Part shown: positions 55,850 to 64,000 of the stretch, piece after piece
Layout of the letters: every line of letters starts with the position of its first letter
How positions within the stretch are numbered: the first letter of the stretch is position 1
Assembly: GCA_964467165.1 (NCBI GenBank)
Contig: CAYXOL010000016.1
Span: 1 to 64,000, forward strand
DNA length: 64,000 nucleotides
Direction of reading: 5' to 3'
Source of the DNA: Clostridium_AD sp964467165
GTDB lineage: Bacteria > Bacillota > Clostridia > Clostridiales > Clostridiaceae
Made by a program: the position numbers and the translations under genes
The notes under the pieces: generated by a model
Databases searched by the model: none
Seen by the model: the letters and a program-made list of their open reading frames with translations, nothing else
Told to the model about the DNA's origin: nothing

Positions 55850-55891
55850 AAACGATAAAAGCGGATTCCAAGGAATCCGCTTTTATCGTTT
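55850..55891. terminator. Bidirectional terminator between atoE and CoA-transferase genes
   Basis: Perfect 20-bp arms (55850-55869 with 55872-55891) around a 2-base loop, A-run and T-run outside. Confidence 0.9.
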
Positions 55892-55897
55892 ATTTTT

Positions 55898-56563
55898 TTA
55901 TACATCCATTATTTTTAGATTTTCTGATATGATAAGTTCAGCTCCTGTAAGAGATTTAACTTCTTCAACTGTAGTATCTTTATTAATTTCAATAAGTACA
56001 AGCCCCTTATCTGTAACTTCCATTACTCCAAGCTCAGTAACTATTAGGTTAACTTGTGCCTTTGCTGTTAGTGGCAAGGTACATTTCTTTAATATTTTAG
56101 GAGTCCCTTTAGCTGTATGTTGCATTGCAATAATAACCTTTTTAGCTCCTACCACTAAATCCATTGCCCCACCCATACCTGGAACCATTTTGCCTGGTAC
56201 AATCCAATTAGCCAAGTTGCCCTCTTGGTCTACCTCTAGTGCTCCAAGAACAGTCATGTCAACATGTCCACCTCTTATTAGCATGAAAGACGTTGCACTG
56301 TCAAAATATGCTCCACCAGGAAGTATTGTAGTAAATTGCCCACCTGCGTTAGTTACATCCTTATTTTCCTCGCCTTTCTCGGGAGATGCTCCCATACCAA
56401 CCATACCATTTTCTGATTGAAAAGTAACATGGACACCTTCTGGAATATAATTTGTAACTAATGTTGGAAGGCCTATGCCTAAATTAACAAGTTGGCCATC
56501 TTTTAATTCATTACCAATTCTTTTTGCAATGATTTGTTTTGCAAGCTTACTATCCGTAATCAT
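55898..56563 (-). CDS. ctfB: Acid CoA-transferase, beta subunit
   Basis: The catalytic subunit of a class I CoA-transferase that moves CoA between acetoacetyl-CoA or acetyl-CoA and short-chain acids. The 221-aa protein shows NLGIGLPTLV, the active-site glutamate in SENGMVGMG (near residue 51), and PGKMVPGMGGAMDLV. It follows the alpha subunit gene with one base between them. Whether it is acetate/butyrate-acetoacetate (Ctf, Ato) or 3-oxoacid type (Sco) cannot be decided from sequence alone, so the symbol is a best guess. The atoE neighbour favours an acetoacetate/butyrate role. Confidence 0.88.
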   Translation of the reverse strand: MITDSKLAKQIIAKRIGNELKDGQLVNLGIGLPTLVTNYIPEGVHVTFQSENGMVGMGASPEKGEENKDVTNAGGQFTTILPGGAYFDSATSFMLIRGGHVDMTVLGALEVDQEGNLANWIVPGKMVPGMGGAMDLVVGAKKVIIAMQHTAKGTPKILKKCTLPLTAKAQVNLIVTELGVMEVTDKGLVLIEINKDTTVEEVKSLTGAELIISENLKIMDV

Positions 56564-56564
56564 C

Positions 56565-57218
56565 TTAGCTCTCCTCCCCTATTATATAATCAACCAATAC
56601 ACCTGGAGTAACCACATTATTTGGATTGATTTCTCCCACTCTAACAATACTTTCAGATTCTACTATTACAATTTTTGCAGCAGTAGCTATAGTTGGATTA
56701 AAGTTTCTTGTTGTTCCAAAATAAACTGCATTTCCAATTTCATCTACCACGCTTGCATAAACAAGCGCTAAATCTGCTTTAATTGGAAGTTCTAATAAGT
56801 ATTCTTGTCCCTCAATAGTGAGTTTTTGTTTTCCATCTTCCACCATAGTAGCAACTCCTGTAGGCGTAAGCACTCCACCAAGGCCAGCTCCCGCTGATCT
56901 TATCCTCTCAATTAGCGTTCCTTGTGGTACAAGCTCCACTTCCATTTTCCCTTCTGTCATAAGTCTTCCGGTCTCAGCATTTGTTCCTATATGAGAAGCT
57001 ATAACCTTTTTAACTTGTCCATTAACTATAAGTTTCCCTATACCCCTATCTACATAGCTTGTATCATTTGCTATTATAGTTAAATCTTTGACATTTGTTT
57101 CTATCAATAAGTCTATCATCTTTTCCGGTGTTCCACAGGCTAAAAATCCACCTATCATTATTGACATTCCGTCCTTAAGTAATGGTCTAACGATATCTAA
57201 AGATACAACCTTATTCAT
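56565..57218 (-). CDS. ctfA: Acid CoA-transferase, alpha subunit
   Basis: The CoA-binding subunit, 217 aa, with MIGGFLACGTPEKMID near the N-terminus, GRLMTEGKMEVELVPQGTL in the middle and YFGTTRNFNPTIATAAK near residue 165, all typical of class I alpha subunits. GGAGGG precedes the ATG. First gene of the two-gene operon; the 535-base gap upstream presumably holds its promoter. The heterodimer or heterotetramer forms with the next gene's product. Confidence 0.88.
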   Translation of the reverse strand: MNKVVSLDIVRPLLKDGMSIMIGGFLACGTPEKMIDLLIETNVKDLTIIANDTSYVDRGIGKLIVNGQVKKVIASHIGTNAETGRLMTEGKMEVELVPQGTLIERIRSAGAGLGGVLTPTGVATMVEDGKQKLTIEGQEYLLELPIKADLALVYASVVDEIGNAVYFGTTRNFNPTIATAAKIVIVESESIVRVGEINPNNVVTPGVLVDYIIGEES

Positions 57219-57753
57219 TTACTTTCCCTCCTTGTATTTTATTACATTTTAAAGTTTACAATAGCTATTTATATTTTATTGTAAAACAAAAAAAGACCCC
57301 GAATTCTCAGTGCCTTAACTAACTAAATACTAAAACTGTTAATGCAATGAAAAAACTTTTTTATCCGCAAATATATTTATGTATTTATGTGGAAATATTA
57401 AATTTTATGTTTTACTTCTTCTTTAATTATAATCCTTTAAAAATTTATATACAATGTTTTTAGATTTAGATTATAATTTTTTATATTTAAAGATTTTTTT
57501 CAAAAATGCTATTATTTGCTTGATAAAAACTTTAACTGCAGTGATTAAGTCGCTCATCCTTTGAAATCAATTTACAGGTAAATTTAAACCTAACTCATGG
57601 CTGGAACCAAGAGAATGTGGTGAATGTCTTCAATAAATACTAAATGAAAATACATTATGAAAATACGCTACATTGTCTATATAAAATAGTAAATATTTAT
57701 GATATACTTTTTATATTATATAATGAGACAATCATTAAACTAGGAGGATTGCA
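57219..57753. other. Long intergenic region, no gene recognised
   Basis: A 535-base AT-rich gap between divergent genes. A less AT-rich patch at about 57535-57640 has a small AGGT/ACCT hairpin and a short open frame ending ECGECLQ, possibly a gene remnant. No known riboswitch pattern was seen. Confidence 0.35.
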
Positions 57754-58023
57754 ATGTATAATTTGAAGAATTTTTCGGAAACTGAGGTAAATATACTGTT
57801 AGAAGAGATACTATTAAGATATGATACTATTTGCAAATGTGAAAAATGCAAATTGGATATTAAGGCTTTAGCATTGAACGCCTTGTCCACAAAATATATT
57901 GTTTCTGAGCAAGGTGAAATGTATACAACAGCATTAAATGAAGTTAACAAGCAGGAACAAATTAATGTTGTTATGGCTATTACAAAAGCTATAACCATCG
58001 TATCCGCTAATCCAAAGCATTAG
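57754..58023 (+). CDS. comFB: ComFB-family protein
   Basis: An 89-aa cytoplasmic protein matching late competence ComFB: YNLKNFSETEVNILLEEIL, then a CKCEKCKLDIKALALNAL core with three Cys in a C-x-C-x2-C array, and LPTKY-like LSTKYIV. ComFB sits between comFA and comFC in Bacillus but here it stands alone. Related ComFB proteins have been reported to bind cyclic di-nucleotides in cyanobacteria, which would connect it with the two cyclic-di-GMP enzymes in the window; that link is speculative. AGGAGG ribosome site. Confidence 0.85.
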   Translation: MYNLKNFSETEVNILLEEILLRYDTICKCEKCKLDIKALALNALSTKYIVSEQGEMYTTALNEVNKQEQINVVMAITKAITIVSANPKH

Positions 58024-58033
58024 CTTAAAAAAC

Positions 58034-58077
58034 ACCCTATAGAGTAGCCAGTTATAGCCTGTTCTATAGGGTATTAT
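58034..58077. terminator. Terminator between comFB and phosphoglucomutase
   Basis: ACCCTATAGA (58034-58043) pairs perfectly with TCTATAGGGT (58063-58072), with A-run on the left and T-rich sequence on the right. Confidence 0.75.
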
Positions 58078-58082
58078 TTTGT

Positions 58083-59807
58083 CTATTTTGTGCTTTGAAG
58101 TTTTTCTATAATTATCTCTTTCATTTCTGCTAATTTCTTTTCTGATATTTCTAAAGTTTCGCCCTTAGAATACATATATATCTTAATTTTTGGTTCTGTA
58201 CCAGAAGGTCTTACAGCATACCAACTCTCATCATCGAAATAGAATTTAAGTACGTTAGATACTGGAATTTCAGTGGCTTCTTCTGTGCCGTGTTCAATGT
58301 CATAAGATTTTTGTATGTCATAGTCAATATATTTAATAAGCTTTGCATGGCCTAAAGTCTTTGGATTGTCTTTTCTGTAATCTATCATCATTCTAGAAAT
58401 TCTCTTTTGTCCTTCTATGCCCTCTAAAACTATAGATATTAAGTTTTCTCTATAATATCCAAATTCTGCGTAGATTTCATTTAATATATCTATTAGAGTT
58501 TTTCCTTGTGATTTATAGTAAGCTGCTGCTTCACATAAAAGCATGGATGAAATTACTCCATCTTTGTCACGAACGAAAGTACCAGCAACATATCCTATGC
58601 TCTCTTCATATCCAAAGATAAATTCGTTGCTATTGTCTTTCTTAAAATCAGGAATTTTACCGCAAATGTTCTTAAATCCAGTTAGTACTTCAAAGGTTTC
58701 TACCCCATATTTCTTCGCTATAGCCTTTCCTAAATCCCCTGTTACTATGGATTTTACTATGGCTGCATTCTTTGGAAGTGTGCCCTTTTCCTTCATTCCC
58801 TCTACCACATATTTTATGAGTATTGCTCCTGTTTGATTACCATTAAAGGCAACATATTCGCCATTTTTATCTCTAACCATTATGGCAAGTCTATCACAAT
58901 CTGGGTCTGTAGCTATAAGAAGTTCTGCCTCTTCTTTTCTCCCAAGTGCCTGAGCATATTTAAAGGCTTTTACGTCCTCTGGATTTGGGTACCCAACTGT
59001 AGTAAAGTCAGGATCTGGATTTTCTTGCTCTGGAACTACTATTATATTTGTAAAACCTCTTTCTTTAAGAACACGTCTTACAGGTACATTTCCTGTTCCA
59101 TTTAGAGGAGTATATACAATTTTTATATCTTTGTCTATGTCTTCTCTTATAGCTAACCCTTTTACTTTTTCAAAGTATTCATCATCCATGGCTTTTCCAA
59201 GCATTACTATTAAGCCTTTTTTCTTAGCTTCATCCATGTCCATAAGTTTTATAGCACTAAAGTCTGAAATACTCTGAATTTTTTCTGTTATATCTTCTGC
59301 TATTGATGATAAAATTTGCGCGCCATCTTCCCAGTATACCTTGTATCCGTTGTATTCGCGAGGATTATGACTGGCAGTTACTACTATTCCTGAAGCAGTA
59401 TGTAATGTTCTTACTGCATAAGATAATTCTGGAGTAGGTCGTAGCTCTTCAAATAAATAAGCCTTTATTCCATTCGCCGCTAAAACTTGAGCTGCCGTTG
59501 CTGCAAATTTTTCCGAAAAATGTCTACAGTCGTAAGCTATAGCTACACCTCTATCCATATATTCTTTACCATAACCTTTAATATACTCTGCCAGTCCCTG
59601 TGTTGCTCTTGAAATAATGTATATGTTCATTCTGTTAAGCCCCGCACCTAATTTACCTCTAAGCCCTGCAGTACCAAACTCTAAATCCATATAAAACCTA
59701 TCTTGGATTTCCTTATCGTCTGCTGCTATGGATTTTAATTCTTCTCGTGTTTTTTCATCAAAGTATTCGTTATTTAACCATTCTTCATATTTTTTCATAT
59801 AAGTCAT
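58083..59807 (-). CDS. pgcA: Alpha-phosphoglucomutase
   Basis: Interconverts glucose-6-phosphate and glucose-1-phosphate, the substrate of GalU. 574 aa, full length for the PgcA branch. The phosphoserine loop is TASHNPREYNGYK, the Mg2+ loop DPDCDRLAI, the sugar-binding loop GYEESIGYV and the phosphate-binding loop RPSGTEPKIKIY. AAAGG lies upstream of ATG 59807; a second ATG three codons later is possible. It gives a metabolic link to the polysaccharide locus, although it is 15 kb away and has its own terminator. Confidence 0.94.
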   Translation of the reverse strand: MTYMKKYEEWLNNEYFDEKTREELKSIAADDKEIQDRFYMDLEFGTAGLRGKLGAGLNRMNIYIISRATQGLAEYIKGYGKEYMDRGVAIAYDCRHFSEKFAATAAQVLAANGIKAYLFEELRPTPELSYAVRTLHTASGIVVTASHNPREYNGYKVYWEDGAQILSSIAEDITEKIQSISDFSAIKLMDMDEAKKKGLIVMLGKAMDDEYFEKVKGLAIREDIDKDIKIVYTPLNGTGNVPVRRVLKERGFTNIIVVPEQENPDPDFTTVGYPNPEDVKAFKYAQALGRKEEAELLIATDPDCDRLAIMVRDKNGEYVAFNGNQTGAILIKYVVEGMKEKGTLPKNAAIVKSIVTGDLGKAIAKKYGVETFEVLTGFKNICGKIPDFKKDNSNEFIFGYEESIGYVAGTFVRDKDGVISSMLLCEAAAYYKSQGKTLIDILNEIYAEFGYYRENLISIVLEGIEGQKRISRMMIDYRKDNPKTLGHAKLIKYIDYDIQKSYDIEHGTEEATEIPVSNVLKFYFDDESWYAVRPSGTEPKIKIYMYSKGETLEISEKKLAEMKEIIIEKLQSTK

Positions 59808-60046
59808 TTTATCTCACGCCTTTCCAATTAATATATAATATCATTATACATTAATTTCTATATTTTTTAAACTCTTCTCTATATTATTAACTTCAATTAT
59901 TGGATAATCTCTTTATCGGTATAAAATTCTATATTTTCAAGATATTCAGACATAAAAAAATCATATACAACAGAAATATATTATGTCATATATGCTTTAA
60001 ATACTATAAATTTTCTAAAGTGATTGTACCTTATTATTTTAAAATA

Positions 60047-61018
60047 TCATTCCTGGGCATCATATACTATCTTAGATATTTGTGCAATAGCTTCATTTGC
60101 CTCTGTGAGATTTTTTGTAAAAACTATAAGAATATATGGATTATCCTTGCTTACAATGGCAATATCATTTACACACTCTCCATAATCTCCTATTTTATGA
60201 GCTACTATTTTCCTAGGAATATACTTATCTATCCTATCATGGCAGTCTGTATTTTTCATAGTTTCAATCATTGTACTGTAATATTTATTTTTATCTAAAT
60301 TTAAATATAGTTTTTCTAAAATTTCAAAAGAATCCTTTGCTGTGGTATTGTTATCACTATGCACTGTAGGATGACCAACAACCTTTTCAATAAAATTATA
60401 TTTATTTTCATTACCTACTTTTCTTAAAATCATATTTATAGCTATATTATCCGAATACTTAATAGAATAGTCACTTAAGGTCTTTATTGGAATAGACTTA
60501 CTTAAATCCTGTCCTTGAAGTACTCCTGCACCCTCTTCATAATCACATTCTGCAAATGTTAATTTTTCATTTATATCAATTTTACCTTCATCAATCATAT
60601 CATACATCAGCATATTTATAGGTACTTTTATTGTACTAGCCGCTACAAACTGTTTGTCCTGGTTTATTTCAATGGATTTTTCTGAGTTTATATCATAATA
60701 AACCAAACCAACTTTACTTATATTTTCGCCTAAATATATCCTAATTTCTTTTTCTAATTTCTCTATTCGAGCTTCCTTTACAGAATTTTCTTCTGCTTTA
60801 TCATGCTTGTACTCTAACATCTGTTTGTACACTAAATCCTCATAATGCGTTTTAGATATATCATAGGATATTCCATAATTATTACTTTTATTATTAGCGG
60901 AAACATAATTAACTGTTTCAATGCTTCTGCTGGTTCCCGATGGTTGCCTATTTAAGTAATCAGCTCCAAAAAATGCCATTATTATTGCTACTGAAATGAC
61001 AATACCCTTAGTTTGCAT
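60047..61018 (-). CDS. Class A beta-lactamase-like serine hydrolase, probably not a true beta-lactamase
   Basis: A 323-aa exported protein with an N-terminal hydrophobic anchor (~5-20), a charged coiled linker (~50-95) and a class A-type fold. Ser128-x-x-Lys131 (STIK), Ser189-Asp-Asn191 and Lys275-Ile-Gly are all present. The omega loop that normally carries Glu166 and Asn170 is shortened: only about 17 residues of unrelated sequence (GHPTVHSDN) precede the next helix, and I see no ExxLN. Without that general base it would acylate but deacylate poorly, so a penicillin-binding, esterase or sensor role is more likely than resistance. Confidence 0.78.
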   Translation of the reverse strand: MQTKGIVISVAIIMAFFGADYLNRQPSGTSRSIETVNYVSANNKSNNYGISYDISKTHYEDLVYKQMLEYKHDKAEENSVKEARIEKLEKEIRIYLGENISKVGLVYYDINSEKSIEINQDKQFVAASTIKVPINMLMYDMIDEGKIDINEKLTFAECDYEEGAGVLQGQDLSKSIPIKTLSDYSIKYSDNIAINMILRKVGNENKYNFIEKVVGHPTVHSDNNTTAKDSFEILEKLYLNLDKNKYYSTMIETMKNTDCHDRIDKYIPRKIVAHKIGDYGECVNDIAIVSKDNPYILIVFTKNLTEANEAIAQISKIVYDAQE

Positions 61019-61255
61019 CTAACCCTTCCCCCTTGTCCTTAGTATATATATATATATTATTATTTTTCGCTATCTAATATTGTTTGTTGTTCTAAAAATC
61101 ATCTACATATAAAATTATAACAATAATGTGTCATTTTGATGACAATTATATTAATATTCTATTAATTTTTAACCTTTAATTGCATTATAGCTTAACTTTT
61201 TACAAAACACTCCTAGTCAACAAGGTTTAGTATTTCATCCTAACAATTATCCATA

Positions 61256-61305
61256 AAATAAATAACAAGTCAATATTCTAAAAAATATTGACTTGTTATT
61301 TATTT
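61256..61305. terminator. Strong bidirectional terminator
   Basis: Perfect 22-bp arms (61256-61277 with 61284-61305), 6-base loop, between the NlpC/P60 gene and the beta-lactamase-like gene. The rest of 61019-61255 shows nothing else. Confidence 0.85.
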
Positions 61306-61323
61306 TCTTTGCTTATCTTTGCT

Positions 61324-62406
61324 TTACCTTATCCGCCTAGCCGTTATATAATCTCCTCTTGTCATAGGTGAAATTTTAATTACCTCTCCAGTGTGAGGAG
61401 AATGAATGTAAGTATTATTACCAGCGTATATACCTGTATGTTGGGGGCTATTACCCTTTCCAAAAAACACCAAATCTCCAGGTAGAAGATCGTTTTTAGA
61501 TACTCTTGTACCATCATTTATCTGGTCATATGTGGCTCTCCCCACAGATATTCCAAAATGGCTGCATACGTATTGGGTAAATCCTGAGCAATCAAATCCC
61601 GTAGAAGGTGATGTGCCTCCCCATGAATATGGCGTTCCTAAAAATTTAGATGCGTAGCCTATTATAGAATCTTGCGCCCAATCACTTGAACCTCTTGAAG
61701 GTGTGTATTTAGTCATTAGTTTTCTACCTTCATTTGTATTTGTTATGATTTCATTTGCTGATATTTCTGGATTGCTTGTCCCATATACACCATAATTTTC
61801 TTTGATATTTAACTGACTTATCAATTTTTTTTGTTCTTCCTTAGACACAAGTATCTTCTCTAATTTAAGCTTATTGTCTAATTGTAATTCTAGTAGTTCA
61901 GTTTTGGTATTATTTAAACAAATCTCTTTTTCATTTAATTTGTTTTGAATGGCTTCAAATTCATCCATTATTTTTTTATCGAATTTTATTATTATTCTAA
62001 TATTTTCTATTCTTGATATAAAATCACCAAAACTTTCTGAACTTAACAAAATGTTTGTATACCCCTCAAAGCCATTTATGTAAATGGTTCGCATTCTAGC
62101 ATCAAACAATTCTTGCTCTTTTTGAGCTTGATTTTCAACCTTCCTTATTTCCTCTGCGGCACTTTTAATTTCTTTTTCAGTTTGTAATATTTTGATTTCA
62201 TTTTCCTGGGTCTTAGTCATATTTTTTTCAATTTCAGTATCAAATTGTTCTATTTTTCTTTCAATGTCTTGGCTTTCCATTTGAATTGTATTTAATGTAT
62301 CTTTTTGAGGTTGCGACCTCCCATTTCTTGCAACCGCTAATGCAGTTACATTTAAGCTAAAAATCAAGGTTATCCCTACTGCCGTATTTCTCAGAACATT
62401 CTTCAT
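61324..62406 (-). CDS. Secreted NlpC/P60 (C40) peptidoglycan endopeptidase with coiled coil
   Basis: A 360-aa cell-wall hydrolase. Signal peptide (~1-26, ending TALAVA), long coiled coil (~35-200) resembling the PcsB/CwlO N-terminal regulatory domain, then the NlpC/P60 domain (~245-360) with Cys273 in FDCSGFTQYV, His323 in QHTGIYAG and His335. It cleaves D-Glu-DAP-type bonds in peptidoglycan. In CwlO and PcsB the coiled coil is controlled by FtsEX; no ftsEX is in the window. The ribosome site is a run of G before ATG. Confidence 0.92.
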   Translation of the reverse strand: MKNVLRNTAVGITLIFSLNVTALAVARNGRSQPQKDTLNTIQMESQDIERKIEQFDTEIEKNMTKTQENEIKILQTEKEIKSAAEEIRKVENQAQKEQELFDARMRTIYINGFEGYTNILLSSESFGDFISRIENIRIIIKFDKKIMDEFEAIQNKLNEKEICLNNTKTELLELQLDNKLKLEKILVSKEEQKKLISQLNIKENYGVYGTSNPEISANEIITNTNEGRKLMTKYTPSRGSSDWAQDSIIGYASKFLGTPYSWGGTSPSTGFDCSGFTQYVCSHFGISVGRATYDQINDGTRVSKNDLLPGDLVFFGKGNSPQHTGIYAGNNTYIHSPHTGEVIKISPMTRGDYITARRIR

Positions 62407-62570
62407 TTTTCATCCCCCCCATTGTTTTGAAATTTACAAATAATCATAGTAATTATAGATTAGTTTGTTTAAATATTTATTTACTTAATTATACATTTAT
62501 GTATTATTGTAGCATAAATGTTTCGTATTGAACATACTTTATTAATATTAATATTTATTATTTTAAAAAA

Positions 62571-62612
62571 ACAAAGAGCTGCGATTTTTAAAATCGCAGC
62601 TCTTTGTCTTAA
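62571..62612. terminator. Bidirectional terminator after the GGDEF-EAL gene
   Basis: 18-bp perfect arms (62571-62588 with 62590-62607), A-run on the left and T-rich on the right, 21 bases from the stop at 62633. Confidence 0.8.
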
Positions 62613-62632
62613 CTTTGTGAAAATCTGATGCT

Positions 62633-64000
62633 TTAATTATAAGGTTCAATACAATTAGTTTTTAAAAATTTCTCTTCTATTTCATCCGCCGGTAGAGGTT
62701 TACTGAAATAATAGCCTTGGATTTGATTACATCCTATACTTTGCAGTAGTTTAATTTGGTCCTTTGTTTCTACTCCTTCTGCAATAACGTCTAAGTCTAT
62801 TTTTTGTGCAAGTTGTATTATCCCATCTACTATGGCTTTTTCTCTTTCATTTGATACAATATTGTCAATAAAAGACTTGTCTATTTTTAATGTGTTTATA
62901 GGTAGCTGTTTTAAATAACTAAGAGATGAGTACCCCGTTCCAAAGTCATCTAAGGCAATATTTATCCCTAAGTCTCTAATTTCCATAAGTAATTTAATGC
63001 TCTTTTCTAAATCCTTCATGAGAATGCTTTCTGTAATTTCCAGCTCTACAAATCTAGTATTTACACCTGTTTCTATTATAATCCTTTTTAGATTTTCTTC
63101 AAATTTATCATTTTGAAGTTGAACTGCAGACAAGTTTACTGCAATAGTATCATATATATATCCTTTACTTTTCCACAAATTGTTTTGCAGAAAAGCATTT
63201 CTAATAACCCAATCACCCATAGGAATTATTAGTCCACTTTTCTCTGCCACAGGTATGAACTCTGCCGGAGATATTCTGCCAAGCTCACCATTATTCCATC
63301 TTAAAAGTGCCTCAAATCCTTTTATTTTATTGTTTATAATGTCAACCTGTGGTTGGTAATAGATTTCAAACTCATTATTTTCAAGTGCTCGCCTTAAGCC
63401 TTTTTCTATTTCAACCCGTCTTACAACTATATCGCTCATATTTTTATTAAAGAAAGAATATTTAGCTTTACCATTGTATTTAGCAGTATACATTGCAGTA
63501 TCTGCATTTTTCAATAGCATATTGTAATCATTGCCATCATCAGGAAACACAGTTATGCCAATACTTGCCGAAGTATATACTTGTTTACCAGCTATAATAA
63601 TTTCACTGTTTAGTCTGTGTAATATTTTCTCACATAATATGCTTATTACCTCATAATTTTCAATGTTCTTCATTAATATAAAAAATTCATCTCCACCCAC
63701 TCTTGCAACAAGATCCCCTTGTTTAATCAAATCTTTAAGAGCTATGGCAACGTTTTTCAATAATTCATCCCCATAATCATGACCTAAGGTGTCATTAATT
63801 TCTTTAAAATTATCAAGGTCAATAAACAATACCGCATGTTTAACTACCCTGTCCATTCCTTGCATAACCTCATTCTCCAAGGTATTAATAAATAGTTTCC
63901 TGTTAGGTATATCAGTCAATATATCATAATACTGCAATTTACTAATTTTATTTTCGAAATCCTTTTGTCCAGAAATATCTGTAACGGAACCAGAAATTTT
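62633..64000 (-). CDS. GGDEF-EAL cyclic-di-GMP enzyme, 5' part beyond the window
   Basis: The reading frame is open to the right edge, so the gene is cut by the window (455 codons visible). The first visible residues, KISGSVTDISGQKDF, are the end of a PAS/PAC sensor domain. GGDEF domain next, with RVGGDEFFILMK intact. EAL domain last, with FEALLRW, NLSAVQL, ELEITES, LDDFGTGYSSL, KIDKSFI and EGVET all intact. Both synthesis and hydrolysis of cyclic di-GMP are possible; such proteins are often net phosphodiesterases. A TTG at 63937 could be mistaken for a start but lies inside the frame. Upstream domains cannot be seen. Confidence 0.93.
   Translation of the reverse strand, partial: KISGSVTDISGQKDFENKISKLQYYDILTDIPNRKLFINTLENEVMQGMDRVVKHAVLFIDLDNFKEINDTLGHDYGDELLKNVAIALKDLIKQGDLVARVGGDEFFILMKNIENYEVISILCEKILHRLNSEIIIAGKQVYTSASIGITVFPDDGNDYNMLLKNADTAMYTAKYNGKAKYSFFNKNMSDIVVRRVEIEKGLRRALENNEFEIYYQPQVDIINNKIKGFEALLRWNNGELGRISPAEFIPVAEKSGLIIPMGDWVIRNAFLQNNLWKSKGYIYDTIAVNLSAVQLQNDKFEENLKRIIIETGVNTRFVELEITESILMKDLEKSIKLLMEIRDLGINIALDDFGTGYSSLSYLKQLPINTLKIDKSFIDNIVSNEREKAIVDGIIQLAQKIDLDVIAEGVETKDQIKLLQSIGCNQIQGYYFSKPLPADEIEEKFLKTNCIEPYN

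Noticed and set aside
57219..57753. Cobalamin or cyclic-di-GMP riboswitch in the gap before comFB
   Set aside because: None of the conserved core motifs of these riboswitches could be found.
1..64000. CRISPR array, tRNA or rRNA genes, intact insertion sequence
   Set aside because: No regularly spaced repeats, no cloverleaf-like sequence and no transposase frame were seen on either strand.

Overview
The window is AT-rich DNA from a Firmicute of the Clostridiaceae, most likely Clostridium sensu stricto. The grounds are dense gene packing, strong AGGAGG-type ribosome sites, ATA/AGA-rich codon use, a class F flavodiiron fusion protein, AddAB, a ctfAB/atoE short-chain acid module, ComFB, and VanZ, LCP and MgtE homologues typical of anaerobic clostridia. 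The species cannot be fixed from sequence alone. I saw no rRNA, tRNA, CRISPR array, intact insertion sequence or intact prophage.

Layout. (1) 0-21 kb is a mixed housekeeping region: a truncated DegV gene; an O2-reducing flavodiiron-rubredoxin-NADH oxidoreductase fusion; a PBECR4-like protein preceded by a probable 6S RNA; a deoxynucleoside kinase flanked by two copies of a long hairpin element; a HAD phosphatase; a membrane diguanylate cyclase; a CMP-kinase-like protein; leucyl aminopeptidase behind a Fur-like box; a membrane-anchored MutS-like ATPase; a ComEC-like secreted lipoprotein; a 47-aa peptide gene with a palindromic operator; MgtE; VanZ; and a decayed compatible-solute ABC transporter. 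(2) 21-43 kb is one long leftward surface-polysaccharide locus. (3) 43-64 kb holds an aldo/keto reductase, a YihY membrane protein, a nitrilase-family amidase, addAB, the atoE/CoA-transferase module, comFB, phosphoglucomutase, a beta-lactamase-like serine hydrolase, an NlpC/P60 endopeptidase and a GGDEF-EAL protein cut by the right edge.

How the polysaccharide genes fit together. GalU makes UDP-glucose, Ugd oxidises it to UDP-glucuronate and the CapI-type epimerase can give UDP-galacturonate. The PglF/CapD-type dehydratase and the TviB/WecC-type dehydrogenase act on UDP-N-acetylhexosamines. A sugar-1-phosphate transferase starts the lipid-linked unit, two GT4 enzymes and a hexapeptide acetyltransferase extend and decorate it, two flippases (Wzx-type and MurJ-type) and a Wzy-like polymerase export and polymerise it, and a fused Wzz/BY-kinase controls length. 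An LCP protein, with a decayed second copy, probably attaches the polymer to the wall. A DUF2334 deacetylase-like protein and two tandem FemAB/BioF2-like transferases complete the locus. Two intrinsic terminators sharing the same 20-nt core lie inside the locus, and one is preceded by a predicted H-type pseudoknot. This is the best candidate here for an undescribed regulatory element.

Other themes are small dispersed palindromes (the CCACGTGG family at three loci, the GTGACTGTCAC family, and a 34-nt-arm hairpin element in two copies) that abut stop codons or pseudogene breakpoints, and gene decay in a cluster at 19.6-21.7 kb.
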